Assembly: GCA_010671965.1 (NCBI GenBank)
Contig: JAAHIC010000169.1
Span: 1-8,079 of the forward strand
Reading direction: 5' to 3'
Source: Leptolyngbya sp. SIO4C5
GTDB lineage: Bacteria > Cyanobacteriota > Cyanobacteriia > Phormidesmidales > Phormidesmidaceae
DNA: 8,079 nt
The translations under genes were made by a program, and so were the position numbers. This document shows positions 1 through 5,806 of this stretch, piece by piece (the stretch's first letter is position 1; every line of letters begins with the position of its first letter). A model generated the notes under the pieces. That model saw only the letters and a list, made by a program, of their open reading frames with translations. It made no database searches and was not told where the DNA came from.

Positions 1-35
1 TGGCTCAATTGCCTGGTATAACTCCAAACGGCCTG
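1..35 (+). repeat. Left arm of 35-bp perfect inverted repeat (window edge)
   Basis: Bases 1-35 are the exact reverse complement of 268-302. The match breaks at base 36 (A here, the pairing position would need C). It reaches base 1, so it may continue outside the window. The right arm lies inside the conserved coding sequence of the psb35-like gene (codons about 33-45), so the left arm looks like a duplicated fragment in inverted orientation or an assembly fold-back. Confidence 0.9.
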
Positions 36-191
36 ATCTATAGCGATGGGGAAGTTGCGATCGAAGAGGCTAAGCTCCTCAATCGCGTGCAGCAGCTAGC
101 GGCACAACACCCCCACCCAAAACCCCTTTCAAAGGCTATTCGGGGCATGATTCGCCAGCTCTACCAGGACTTAGTGGGGCAGTCCCGCTAG
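1..191 (+). CDS. 3' end of an unrecognised gene (partial, or false 5' part)
   Basis: An open frame enters from the left edge (first full codon at base 3) and ends at a TAG at 189-191. It gives about 62 residues: a mixed start, then a probable helical, charged stretch (EVAIEEAKLLNRVQQLAAQ) and a basic C-terminus ending LVGQSR. I do not recognise the family. No ATG with a ribosome site is present near the start; only a TTG at 9-11 and a late internal ATG, so it is best read as the tail of a longer gene. Caution: bases 1-35 are an exact inverted copy of part of the psb35-like gene at 268-302, so the first 11 or so residues may come from a rearrangement or an assembly join rather than the native gene. 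Its stop codon overlaps the stop of the opposing psb35-like gene (CTAG overlap), which supports the 3' end as a real convergent gene end. Confidence 0.4.
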   Translation, partial: AQLPGITPNGLIYSDGEVAIEEAKLLNRVQQLAAQHPHPKPLSKAIRGMIRQLYQDLVGQSR

Positions 192-400
192 CTAGAGCTT
201 TCTTCGCCGTCGGCCTCTTCTTTGACCTCAGGGATAAAGTCAGGCCGCTCTTTGCCTTCCCAGCCAGCAGGCCGTTTGGAGTTATACCAGGCAATTGAGC
301 CAATAGAAACAGCGGCGATAAACCCGACGACGTAGACCAGCGTGAATGATAGAGGCAATCCCCCTGCTGCTTCAGCCGCTGCTAAAACAAATAGATCCAT
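188..400 (-). CDS. psb35: Photosystem II assembly protein Psb35-like (small single-helix thylakoid protein)
   Basis: A 70-residue protein with a short N-terminus, one membrane segment at about residues 17-38 (LSFTLVYVVGFIAAVSIGSI), then a conserved-looking AWYNSKRPAGWEGKERPDF block (37-55) and an acidic serine-rich tail (EEADGEESSS). The single helix followed by the YNSKRPxGWE segment is what I recall of the cyanobacterial Psb35 family (Synechocystis Ssl2148), reported to stabilise the CP47 assembly module and its high-light-inducible proteins; the identification is from memory and should be treated as probable. The ATG at 398-400 is supported by a GAGGA ribosome site at 407-411, 6 nt upstream. 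It lies 73 bp downstream of the PBP gene on the same strand and its stop overlaps that of the convergent gene on the left. If not Psb35, it is still a small integral membrane protein with a charged stromal-type tail. Confidence 0.6.
   Translation of the reverse strand: MDLFVLAAAEAAGGLPLSFTLVYVVGFIAAVSIGSIAWYNSKRPAGWEGKERPDFIPEVKEEADGEESSS
268..302 (-). repeat. Right arm of 35-bp perfect inverted repeat, inside psb35-like gene
   Basis: This is the exact reverse complement of bases 1-35. It covers codons about 33-45 of the psb35-like gene, at the end of the membrane helix and the conserved WYNSKRP motif, so this copy is presumably the native one. The arms are separated by 232 bp. Confidence 0.9.
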
Positions 401-406
401 CTTGCT

Positions 407-411
407 TCCTC
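407..411 (-). promoter_or_regulatory. Ribosome binding site of psb35-like gene
   Basis: The minus strand reads GAGGA, then 6 nt (AGCAAG), then ATG at 400-398. This is a good Shine-Dalgarno match and fixes the start of the small gene. Confidence 0.65.
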
Positions 412-473
412 AAATTGTCAACTTTGTCCCGGCTGGGCAATTGTAGGGTTGCACAGTCAGGACAATTACCAAT

Positions 474-2945
474 CTACTCTGTCGTGGTATCGGCTGGGGC
501 AGGACTGCTGCTAGCCGGGGTTGGTGCGGGTGGTGGTGGGGCCGGCGCGGGTGGCGGTGGAGCTGGGGCGGGTGGCGGCGCAGAAACAGGCGCTGGCTCA
601 GGGACAACTGGAGACTCAGTCGGCGGCGGACTGTCTGCTGTCGGGGCCGGCGCGGGTTCCGCGGCAGGCGGATTAGAACGCTCTGGTTCAGCCGGGGCCG
701 AGTTGGCAGGCGGTGGATTTTCCCGCGATTCAGACTGGCGGGCCGGACGCGGTGAACTGGTTTCCTCACCAGAGCTGCCAGAACTTTCCTCCGAGCGATC
801 GCGAACGGGTGTTCTCGGCTCAGGCTCAGGCTCATAGGAGCGCGATCGCGATCGCCGTCTTTCAGGCTCTGCCTCACGCCGTTCTCGCGCGGGCGCTTTC
901 GCACTGGTGACTTTGCCGGGCTTAACGGGTTCTGCCTTGATACTGCCCTTGCGCCCTGAAAGTCGCGGCAAATCTGGGAATTCCTCAACCGGAATATCAT
1001 CGGCAAACTGCTTAACGAACTGCCGCCAGGCATAGGCGGCTGTGCTGCTGGCTCCCCACGTCGGCGAGCTATCGTCATTGCCCAACCAGACTCCCACAAC
1101 GAGCTGAGGCATGTAGCCGACAAACCAAAGATCGCGGTTACGCTCAGAAGTTCCGGTTTTTCCCGCCACGGGTCGGCCAATGTTTGCGTTACGCCCGGTC
1201 CCGCTCTGAACCACGCCCCGCAGCATCCAGGTCACAATCGCAGCGGTGTCGGGGTCAACGGCCTGCTCTGGCTCCACCTTGACCTCATAGAGAATTTCAC
1301 CCTGACGGTTTAAGACCCGGCGAATACCGTGGGCGGTTGCGTGTTTGCCGTCCGCCGCTAGGGTGCCGTAGGCATCAGTTAACTCCAACAGATTGACTTC
1401 AGAAGCGCCCAGCGCCAGCGAATAGGTCGGCTGCAGCTCGGACTGAATGCCCATGCGCTGGGCCATCTTAATCACCGGGTCGAAGCCGACGTCAACTAGG
1501 GCTTTGACGGCCACAATGTTGATTGAGGACATGAGGGCCTCACGCAGGCTGACAGAACCGCTATACTTGTCGCCGTAGTTTTTAGGCTCGTAGCCATCTA
1601 CGACGTACTTAGCGTCTACATAGGGCTTATATGGCGAAAATCCAGCCGCGATCGCCGTGGTGTAAACAAATGCCTTAAAGGTTGAACCGGGCTGTCGCTG
1701 GGCCTGAGTGACCCGGTTAAATTGGCTTTCGTTGAAGTCGTTGCCGCCCACCATTGCCTGAATTTCGCCATTGCGGGGGTCAATGGCAACAATGGCGGCC
1801 TGCTCAAATCTTTGCCGGGGGCCAATCTCTTCAATCGTATTGCGAACCGTTTCCTCCGCTGCTTTCTGCCGCACGACGTTCAGCGTTGTTTCAACCGTCA
1901 GCCCGCCAGCTTCTAACACTTCAGGCGGCAGCAGTTCCTGCAGCTGCTTCTGAACGTAGATAGTGAAATAGGGAAATTCGCTATAGAGATACTTTGGCTC
2001 TTTGGGCGTTGTGGCAATCTCTTGGGTTCGCGCTGCCTGAGCTTCACTGGCAGTAATGATCCCGTTTTCCAACATGCGGCTAATCACCAAATTGCGCTGC
2101 TGCCTCGCGGCCTCTAGGTTGTTGAGGGGCGAGTAAACGCTGGGCGCAGGGGCCATGCCCGCGATTAGGGCTGATTCTGCCAGGGTGAGTTGATCAACCG
2201 ATTTACCAAAATAGATCCAGGCCGCATCGGCGACGCCGTAGGCCCCCGCCCCTAGATACACCAAATTGAGATAGCGCTCTAAAACCTGGTCTTTAGACAG
2301 CTCTTGGTTGATTCTGCGGGCCAGCAAAATTTCCTTCAGCTTGCGCTGAAAGCTGCGCTCCTGAGAGAGAAAAACGATGCGGGCTAGCTGCTGGGTAATG
2401 GTGCTGGCCCCTTCTACTACCTGACGCTGACGAAAATTGGCCAGCGCCGCGCGGACGATTGCCTGGTAGTCTACGCCCTTGTGCTCATAAAAGCGTCGAT
2501 CTTCAGCCGCGATAAACGCCTGCACCAGATCGTCAGGAATATCCTCATAGCTCAAGCCTTCTCGGGTGGCCGGTCCCAGCTTTTGCAGGATTGTGCCATC
2601 TGAGGCAATGAGGGTTACGGTGCCCGTCCGCTCATAGGTTAAAACCTCTGAGACAATGGGCAGAGAGGCCTCAGTCGTCTGCCAAATTCGGTAGGCGCGC
2701 GTAGCGCCCCCGGCCAAGGCGGTACCGCCCAGCAATACCAGCCAAAACAGCGGCCGGAAATACAGCGGGCGGCGATAGGAATGATGGGGTGGTTTGGAAG
2801 GGTGCGATCGCCCGTTTTTAGCCGGGGATACTTCTTCTGACGGAGCTGTCTGAGGTTGCTGCCTCCGAGGAGACCTGAGCGAAGCTTCTGGCGCGGAACT
2901 GTCCATCCGAGACAAAGCTCTCAGCCTAGTGATAAAATCTGTCAC
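474..2945 (-). CDS. Class A penicillin-binding protein (PBP1A-type: GT51 transglycosylase plus transpeptidase)
   Basis: This 823-residue bifunctional enzyme polymerises lipid II glycan strands and cross-links peptides on the periplasmic face. After a basic, proline-rich cytoplasmic N-terminus it has one membrane anchor at about 61-80. The GT51 domain (about 115-290) shows EDRRFYEHKG (catalytic Glu148), STITQQLAR (181-189), RKLKE (201-205, second Glu at 205) and LERYLNLVYLGAGAYG. The transpeptidase domain (about 382-645) shows STFK (nucleophile Ser421), SIN (474-476) and KTGTS (596-600), so both activities look intact. From about 665 the protein becomes low-complexity: an arginine/serine/glutamate-rich part, then a Pro/Ala-rich end with repeated PPPAPAP units. 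The GTG start (2943-2945) is chosen because GAGGG lies 6 nt upstream; an in-frame ATG at codon 14 lacks such a site. It lies 246 bp downstream of chlG on the same strand. Which of the several cyanobacterial PBP1 paralogues it is cannot be told here. Confidence 0.95.
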   Translation of the reverse strand: MTDFITRLRALSRMDSSAPEASLRSPRRQQPQTAPSEEVSPAKNGRSHPSKPPHHSYRRPLYFRPLFWLVLLGGTALAGGATRAYRIWQTTEASLPIVSEVLTYERTGTVTLIASDGTILQKLGPATREGLSYEDIPDDLVQAFIAAEDRRFYEHKGVDYQAIVRAALANFRQRQVVEGASTITQQLARIVFLSQERSFQRKLKEILLARRINQELSKDQVLERYLNLVYLGAGAYGVADAAWIYFGKSVDQLTLAESALIAGMAPAPSVYSPLNNLEAARQQRNLVISRMLENGIITASEAQAARTQEIATTPKEPKYLYSEFPYFTIYVQKQLQELLPPEVLEAGGLTVETTLNVVRQKAAEETVRNTIEEIGPRQRFEQAAIVAIDPRNGEIQAMVGGNDFNESQFNRVTQAQRQPGSTFKAFVYTTAIAAGFSPYKPYVDAKYVVDGYEPKNYGDKYSGSVSLREALMSSINIVAVKALVDVGFDPVIKMAQRMGIQSELQPTYSLALGASEVNLLELTDAYGTLAADGKHATAHGIRRVLNRQGEILYEVKVEPEQAVDPDTAAIVTWMLRGVVQSGTGRNANIGRPVAGKTGTSERNRDLWFVGYMPQLVVGVWLGNDDSSPTWGASSTAAYAWRQFVKQFADDIPVEEFPDLPRLSGRKGSIKAEPVKPGKVTSAKAPARERREAEPERRRSRSRSYEPEPEPRTPVRDRSEESSGSSGEETSSPRPARQSESRENPPPANSAPAEPERSNPPAAEPAPAPTADSPPPTESPVVPEPAPVSAPPPAPAPPPPAPAPPPPAPTPASSSPAPADTTTE
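520..600 (-). repeat. Low-complexity repeat encoding the Pro/Ala tail of the PBP
   Basis: Tandem imperfect GGTGGC/GGCGCG-type units (plus strand) encode PPPAPAP-like repeats at about residues 782-808 of the PBP. The units are degenerate at third positions rather than exact copies, suggesting selection for Pro/Ala composition; slippage could still change the tail length. Confidence 0.7.
842..855. repeat. Two overlapping HIP1 octamers (14 HIP1 copies in the window)
   Basis: GCGATCGC occurs at 842-849 and 848-855, sharing two bases, inside the PBP tail-coding region. Other exact copies start at 795, 1648, 2804, 3486, 4755, 5376, 5997, 6688, 6891, 6908, 7167 and 7281. This palindrome is highly over-represented in many cyanobacterial genomes and is the best compositional marker of origin here. 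Confidence 0.9.
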
Positions 2946-2951
2946 TTTTTT

Positions 2952-2956
2952 CCCTC
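2952..2956 (-). promoter_or_regulatory. Ribosome binding site selecting the GTG start of the PBP
   Basis: The minus strand reads GAGGG, then a 6-nt A-run, then GTG. This well-placed Shine-Dalgarno favours the GTG start at 2945 over the ATG 13 codons further in, which has no comparable site. Confidence 0.65.
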
Positions 2957-3024
2957 GTTCACCACGAAAGCTAGATTTTGCTTAAAGCGTTGATCAGCCA
3001 ACGATATTAACTCGTCATCAGACA

Positions 3025-3032
3025 GGGGGGGG
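3025..3032. repeat. Run of eight G in the PBP upstream region
   Basis: Eight consecutive G on the plus strand (C on the minus strand), about 80-90 bp upstream of the PBP start codon, in the 246-bp gap between chlG and the PBP gene. Apart from this tract and the palindrome at 3118-3131 I see no convincing promoter, terminator or RNA gene in that gap. Confidence 0.8.
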
Positions 3033-3117
3033 CAGACAATTCTGATTGAGCGCTACAGAAACAGTTCTTCGTAATTTATCAAGAATCTAGGTTTTTTCCA
3101 ATATTTTTGTAATGATT

Positions 3118-3131
3118 GCGGCTGCAGCCGC
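3118..3131. repeat. 14-bp perfect palindrome downstream of chlG
   Basis: GCGGCTGCAGCCGC is perfectly self-complementary and lies 61 bp beyond the chlG stop. As a dyad it could be a protein-binding site. As RNA it would need to open its centre to make a loop, and no T-run follows on either strand, so it is not a standard intrinsic terminator. Confidence 0.45.
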
Positions 3132-3191
3132 TAGAACACTCCGGTCAATAGCGCCGCTGAGTCTGAGGTAGAAGCCCTAACCTGAGAAAGC

Positions 3192-4220
3192 TTAAACTCC
3201 GGCATGGCCTAGGGCTAGAGCCGTTACTAACATGCCTAAAACTAGGAAAGGTTGAGCGCTGGCCTGATACTTCACATCGTTTTCCAGCGGATCCCGCAAA
3301 AAGTACATGTCCTGAAAGGTAATTTGCGGCACAATTAGCAAAATCAGCAGCACGGCATAGAGATTTTGGTGAATTCCCATCAGGTAGGCAGCGATGCCCC
3401 CCTGAAACAGGTCAATCATCAAAACGCAAATCCAGGCCGCCGTCGTGATGCCAAACATCACCGGCAGGGAGTTAAGTCCTAACTGGCGATCGCCCTCAAC
3501 GCTCTTAAAGTCATTCACCACCGCAATGCCTAAGCCCGCCATGCTGTAAATCAGGGTCAGCACCATAATAGTTGGGTTCAAATCACCAAACAGGGCATGT
3601 CCAGCCCACCAGGGCAGAGCAATATAGCTAGCCCCCAGGGCGTAGTTGCCCAGCCAGCCATTCTGCTTCAGCTTCAGCGGCGGCGCGGAGTAGATATAGG
3701 ACAGGAATGAGCCGCCCAGGGCCAGCACGGTAATCGTGGGAAACGAGTGCCCGGCCCAGCGATCTAAGCCGTAGGCGACTGCCAAACCCGCAATCAGCAA
3801 CACTAAAATCTGCGTCACAACTTGGGGAATCGAAATCGCGCCGGATGGAATCGGGCGATAAGGTTCGTTGATAGCGTCAATCTCGCGATCGTAGAAGTCA
3901 TTGAGCGTCTGCGTATAGCCCGTCAGCAACGGGCCAGAGAGCAGCATACAGGCTGCTGCAATCAGTACGTACTCAAAGCTCCAGCGATAGTTTCCCGAAG
4001 AAGCCGCGCCGCAAACCACGCCCCAGATCAGCGGAATCCAGGTAATTGGCTTCATCAACTGCAGGCGAATTTTCCAGATGGAGGTTTCTCCGGCTTCGGC
4101 CCCCTTCATGCCGAGAAGCTGACGGGTTTTGCTGCCCTTAGCGGCTGCGGTAGCCCCGGCCCCCGCTACCGGCTCGGCCGATAGGGTTTCGGCTGACAGT
4201 TCAGATCCCTTCTCAGACAT
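3192..4220 (-). CDS. chlG: Chlorophyll synthase ChlG
   Basis: A 342-residue integral membrane prenyltransferase of the UbiA superfamily that attaches the geranylgeranyl or phytyl tail to chlorophyllide a, the last step of chlorophyll a synthesis in the thylakoid membrane. The first Asp-rich motif is NDFYDREID at 107-115, followed by INEPYRPIPSGAIS (117-130), a signature of chlorophyll/bacteriochlorophyll synthases; the second is NDFKSVEGDR at 236-245. About eight to nine hydrophobic segments follow the Mg-diphosphate-binding motif pattern of the family. The first 45 or so residues are Ala/Gly/Ser-rich and poorly conserved, as usual. In Synechocystis ChlG associates with HliD, Ycf39 and YidC, linking pigment delivery to membrane insertion of chlorophyll proteins. 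It lies 122 bp downstream of get3d on the same strand, with its own candidate promoter in the gap. No strong ribosome site precedes the ATG at 4218-4220. Confidence 0.97.
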   Translation of the reverse strand: MSEKGSELSAETLSAEPVAGAGATAAAKGSKTRQLLGMKGAEAGETSIWKIRLQLMKPITWIPLIWGVVCGAASSGNYRWSFEYVLIAAACMLLSGPLLTGYTQTLNDFYDREIDAINEPYRPIPSGAISIPQVVTQILVLLIAGLAVAYGLDRWAGHSFPTITVLALGGSFLSYIYSAPPLKLKQNGWLGNYALGASYIALPWWAGHALFGDLNPTIMVLTLIYSMAGLGIAVVNDFKSVEGDRQLGLNSLPVMFGITTAAWICVLMIDLFQGGIAAYLMGIHQNLYAVLLILLIVPQITFQDMYFLRDPLENDVKYQASAQPFLVLGMLVTALALGHAGV

Positions 4221-4244
4221 AGTGCTGTCTCAAAAAATCGGCAA

Positions 4245-4273
4245 ATAATCTCAGCAAACCAGGCATTAGACAA
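4245..4273 (-). promoter_or_regulatory. Candidate sigma-70-type promoter for chlG
   Basis: On the minus strand TTGTCT (4273-4268, four of six matches to the -35 consensus) is followed after exactly 17 bp by GATTAT (4250-4245, four of six to -10). Transcription would start near 4238, giving an untranslated leader of about 18 nt. The -35 element lies in the hairpin at 4262-4277. The match is moderate and such pairs occur by chance. Confidence 0.35.
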
Positions 4274-4277
4274 TGCC
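4262..4277. repeat. Perfect short hairpin upstream of chlG
   Basis: GGCATT and AATGCC form a perfect 6-bp stem with a 4-nt loop (AGAC). It lies between get3d and chlG and overlaps the candidate -35 box. No T-run follows, so it is not a clear terminator; an operator or RNA-stabilising role is possible. Confidence 0.5.
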
Positions 4278-4279
4278 AT

Positions 4280-4298
4280 TAGCCAGCAAAGCTCGCTA
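4280..4298. repeat. Second short hairpin between get3d and chlG
   Basis: TAGC/GCTA (4280-4283 with 4295-4298) and AGC/GCT (4285-4287 with 4291-4293) pair with one C-C mismatch and an AAA loop. It starts 3 nt from the hairpin at 4262-4277. The pair could shield the 3' end of the petP-get3d transcript, but neither has a U-tract. Confidence 0.4.
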
Positions 4299-4342
4299 GC
4301 TTATGCCTATGGTGACACGACTTGACGACTCCGGCAGGCTCC

Positions 4343-5437
4343 TCAAAAAGAAATGATTAGATAAGGGGCCTGAAACTTAGCCCCAGAGACAGATTGCCCC
4401 TGCAGCTCCGGCGGCAGCAAAATGTTGCGGCGCTGATCGCCCGCCTCAATCGTCACTTCCGGCCCATACTGGGTCAGCTTCACCTGTCGCTTGTCAAAGC
4501 TGGGCAAGAACAACCGCACTTGTCGGCTCGCCACGTCTACAGCCACCGGGCGCGGCATCTGCATAGCCTGATCGAAGTTGGGCATGGCCTCGGTCAGCGG
4601 CTGCCATTCTGAGGGTTGCCAAGCAGGCACGGGGCTGATGGCTAACGGAGCAAATTCAGATGCTTGAATCTCACCTGGGCTGGCCATACTGGCAATCACG
4701 CCTCCTACGGTCAGTCCCACTTGCTGAGCGCTGCCCCAGAGATAGCGCGCCGTGGCGATCGCTGCTGGATTTGGCGTCGTTACCAAATAGGCCGCCACTC
4801 GCGCCGGATCGTTAACGGCCTGCCGTCCCTGGGCCATCAGGTCATTGACCTGGTTGGTTTGCTGATCGACCAGGCTGCCTGACCAATCTACGTTGAGCAC
4901 GGCACTGGCGACAGGCTGCACGAAGGGAGACAGGGTCCTGCCTAAATCAGAGTTTTGAAACACTTGGCGAAAGCGACGAATGTACCAGCTTAAAATCTCC
5001 GGCATACCCCACATCCGCAGCATGGTGATACCGCCTAAACCATCGTAGACGATGGCATCATAATGGCCGCTGGCGTCATATTCTCGCAGCGCGTTGAGCG
5101 CCAAAGCGCTGTCCATTCCCGGCAAAATGCCCAGTTCTTCGCCGTAAACCGCTTTGAAAAAAGGCGTCCGCAAATACTGAGCTTCTAGAGCTTTGAGCTG
5201 TTCCCAGCTCTGCTCCAGCAGCGCCGCCGACTGAAACTGCACCACTTCTATGTGAGCTTCCAACGGCTGCGGTTCGGTGCTGAGGTCAAAGTTCAAAAGC
5301 TGACCCGGCACCGGACTGGGATCTTGAATTGCCAGCAAAACTCGTTTGCCCTGCTGAGCCAGACGCTTAGCAGCCGCGATCGCGCTCAGCGTGCGCCCGG
5401 TGCCGCCCTTGCCGAGAAATGTCAGAATAAAGGCCAT
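4343..5437 (-). CDS. Get3d-type ArsA/Get3 family ATPase with C-terminal alpha-crystallin-like domain
   Basis: A 364-residue protein of the SIMIBI ArsA/Get3 family. The N-terminal half starts at once with a P-loop, GKGGTGRT (9-16): the signature Lys10 is kept, but the usual Walker A lysine is Arg15 (canonical Get3 has GKGGVGKT). A helix-rich middle (about 70-200) includes FFKAVYGEELGILPGMDS (93-110), and YDAIVYDGLGG (126-136) stands at the switch II position. A final segment of about 295-364, rich in beta-strand patterns (VRLFLPSF, VTIEAGDQRRNILLP), fits the alpha-crystallin/HSP20-like domain that defines Get3d of cyanobacteria and chloroplasts. Family work reports an incomplete active site, residual ATPase activity and binding of tail-anchored proteins. 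Older annotation calls such genes arsenical pump ATPases; no arsenic genes are near. It lies 8 bp downstream of petP (operon). No Shine-Dalgarno precedes the ATG, consistent with translation following that of petP. Confidence 0.85.
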   Translation of the reverse strand: MAFILTFLGKGGTGRTLSAIAAAKRLAQQGKRVLLAIQDPSPVPGQLLNFDLSTEPQPLEAHIEVVQFQSAALLEQSWEQLKALEAQYLRTPFFKAVYGEELGILPGMDSALALNALREYDASGHYDAIVYDGLGGITMLRMWGMPEILSWYIRRFRQVFQNSDLGRTLSPFVQPVASAVLNVDWSGSLVDQQTNQVNDLMAQGRQAVNDPARVAAYLVTTPNPAAIATARYLWGSAQQVGLTVGGVIASMASPGEIQASEFAPLAISPVPAWQPSEWQPLTEAMPNFDQAMQMPRPVAVDVASRQVRLFLPSFDKRQVKLTQYGPEVTIEAGDQRRNILLPPELQGQSVSGAKFQAPYLIISF

Positions 5438-5445
5438 TGTGATTG

Positions 5446-5637
5446 TTAAGCTGGCTTCAGTTCGTCTTCAAAAAACCAGGTACTAAAGTTGTCATCAAAT
5501 TTAACCACGACACCCACGCCGCTGCCATCCACCATTTTGTACTGTTCAATCACGCCAGTTTGACCTAGACGCTGACCAATCTCAGGGGAGACCCGATCCC
5601 GGAGCCGATAGACCTTTACCCGTTGTCCAATTTCCAT
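5446..5637 (-). CDS. petP: PetP, peripheral cytochrome b6f subunit (DUF2862/SH3-like)
   Basis: A 63-residue soluble protein, MEIGQRVKVYRLRDRVSPE..., with an SH3-like small beta-barrel pattern and the conserved YKMVDGSGVGVVVKFDD and STWFFEDEL segments. It matches the cyanobacterial PetP family (Synechocystis Ssr2998), which binds the cytosolic face of cytochrome b6f and affects linear versus cyclic electron flow. I chose the ATG at 5635-5637 because family members begin at this MEIGQ; the frame can be extended ten codons to a GTG at 5665-5667, but no ribosome site supports that longer form. It is the first gene of the petP-get3d pair (8-bp gap) and diverges from the Hsp70-like gene across 169 bp. 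Confidence 0.88.
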   Translation of the reverse strand: MEIGQRVKVYRLRDRVSPEIGQRLGQTGVIEQYKMVDGSGVGVVVKFDDNFSTWFFEDELKPA

Positions 5638-5729
5638 ACCTAATTTTGCCAGATTTGCCACAATCACTACTACTCAAACCACTCCACAGTTTATCAGCGT
5701 CTTGGCCCTAATTGGAGAATTTGCAGCAC

Positions 5730-5745
5730 CTCGGCTTGATCCGAG
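5730..5745. repeat. Short dyad in the petP/hsp70-like divergent region
   Basis: CTCGG and CCGAG (5730-5734, 5741-5745) pair around a 6-nt loop. It lies near the middle of the divergent intergenic region and is a possible operator half-site pair. I found no high-quality -35/-10 pair on either strand here. Confidence 0.3.
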
Positions 5746-5765
5746 ATAAGGTTTAGTGAATTAAT

Positions 5766-5792
5766 GGAAAGTCAGCAGACATTGACCTTTCC
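5766..5792 (+). promoter_or_regulatory. Hairpin just upstream of the Hsp70-like start codon
   Basis: GGAAAG-TCA (5766-5774) pairs with TGA-C-CTTTCC (5783-5792): nine base pairs with a single bulged C and an 8-nt loop. It ends 14 nt before the ATG at 5807, and there is no Shine-Dalgarno between them. It could be a leader RNA hairpin affecting ribosome access, or a DNA operator. Confidence 0.4.
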
Positions 5793-5806
5793 TGACACGG
5801 CTTGAA

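Noticed and set aside
413..467. Seven-bp inverted arms AATTGTC/GACAATT between the PBP and psb35-like genes
   Set aside because: The arms are short and 41 nt apart; such matches are expected by chance and no terminator T-run is present.
346..837. Plus-strand open frame encoding a Gly/Ala-rich 163-residue protein
   Set aside because: It is antisense to the Pro/Ala-rich PBP tail; GC-rich repeats keep the opposite strand open and it shows no domain or ribosome site.
410..1180. Minus-strand 256-residue open frame with Arg/Pro/His-rich sequence
   Set aside because: It overlaps the PBP in another frame on the same strand and its composition is typical of an out-of-frame reading of the repetitive tail.
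3822..4184. Plus-strand 120-residue open frame opposite chlG
   Set aside because: It is a shadow of the strongly supported chlG coding sequence with no recognisable motifs.
4343..5437. Arsenical pump-driving ATPase (ArsA)
   Set aside because: ArsA has two tandem ATPase halves and arsenic neighbours. This is a single half with an alpha-crystallin-like end next to photosynthesis genes, which fits Get3d better.
5638..5667. Ten-codon N-terminal extension of petP from a GTG at 5667
   Set aside because: Family members start at MEIGQ-like sequence, and no ribosome site precedes the GTG.
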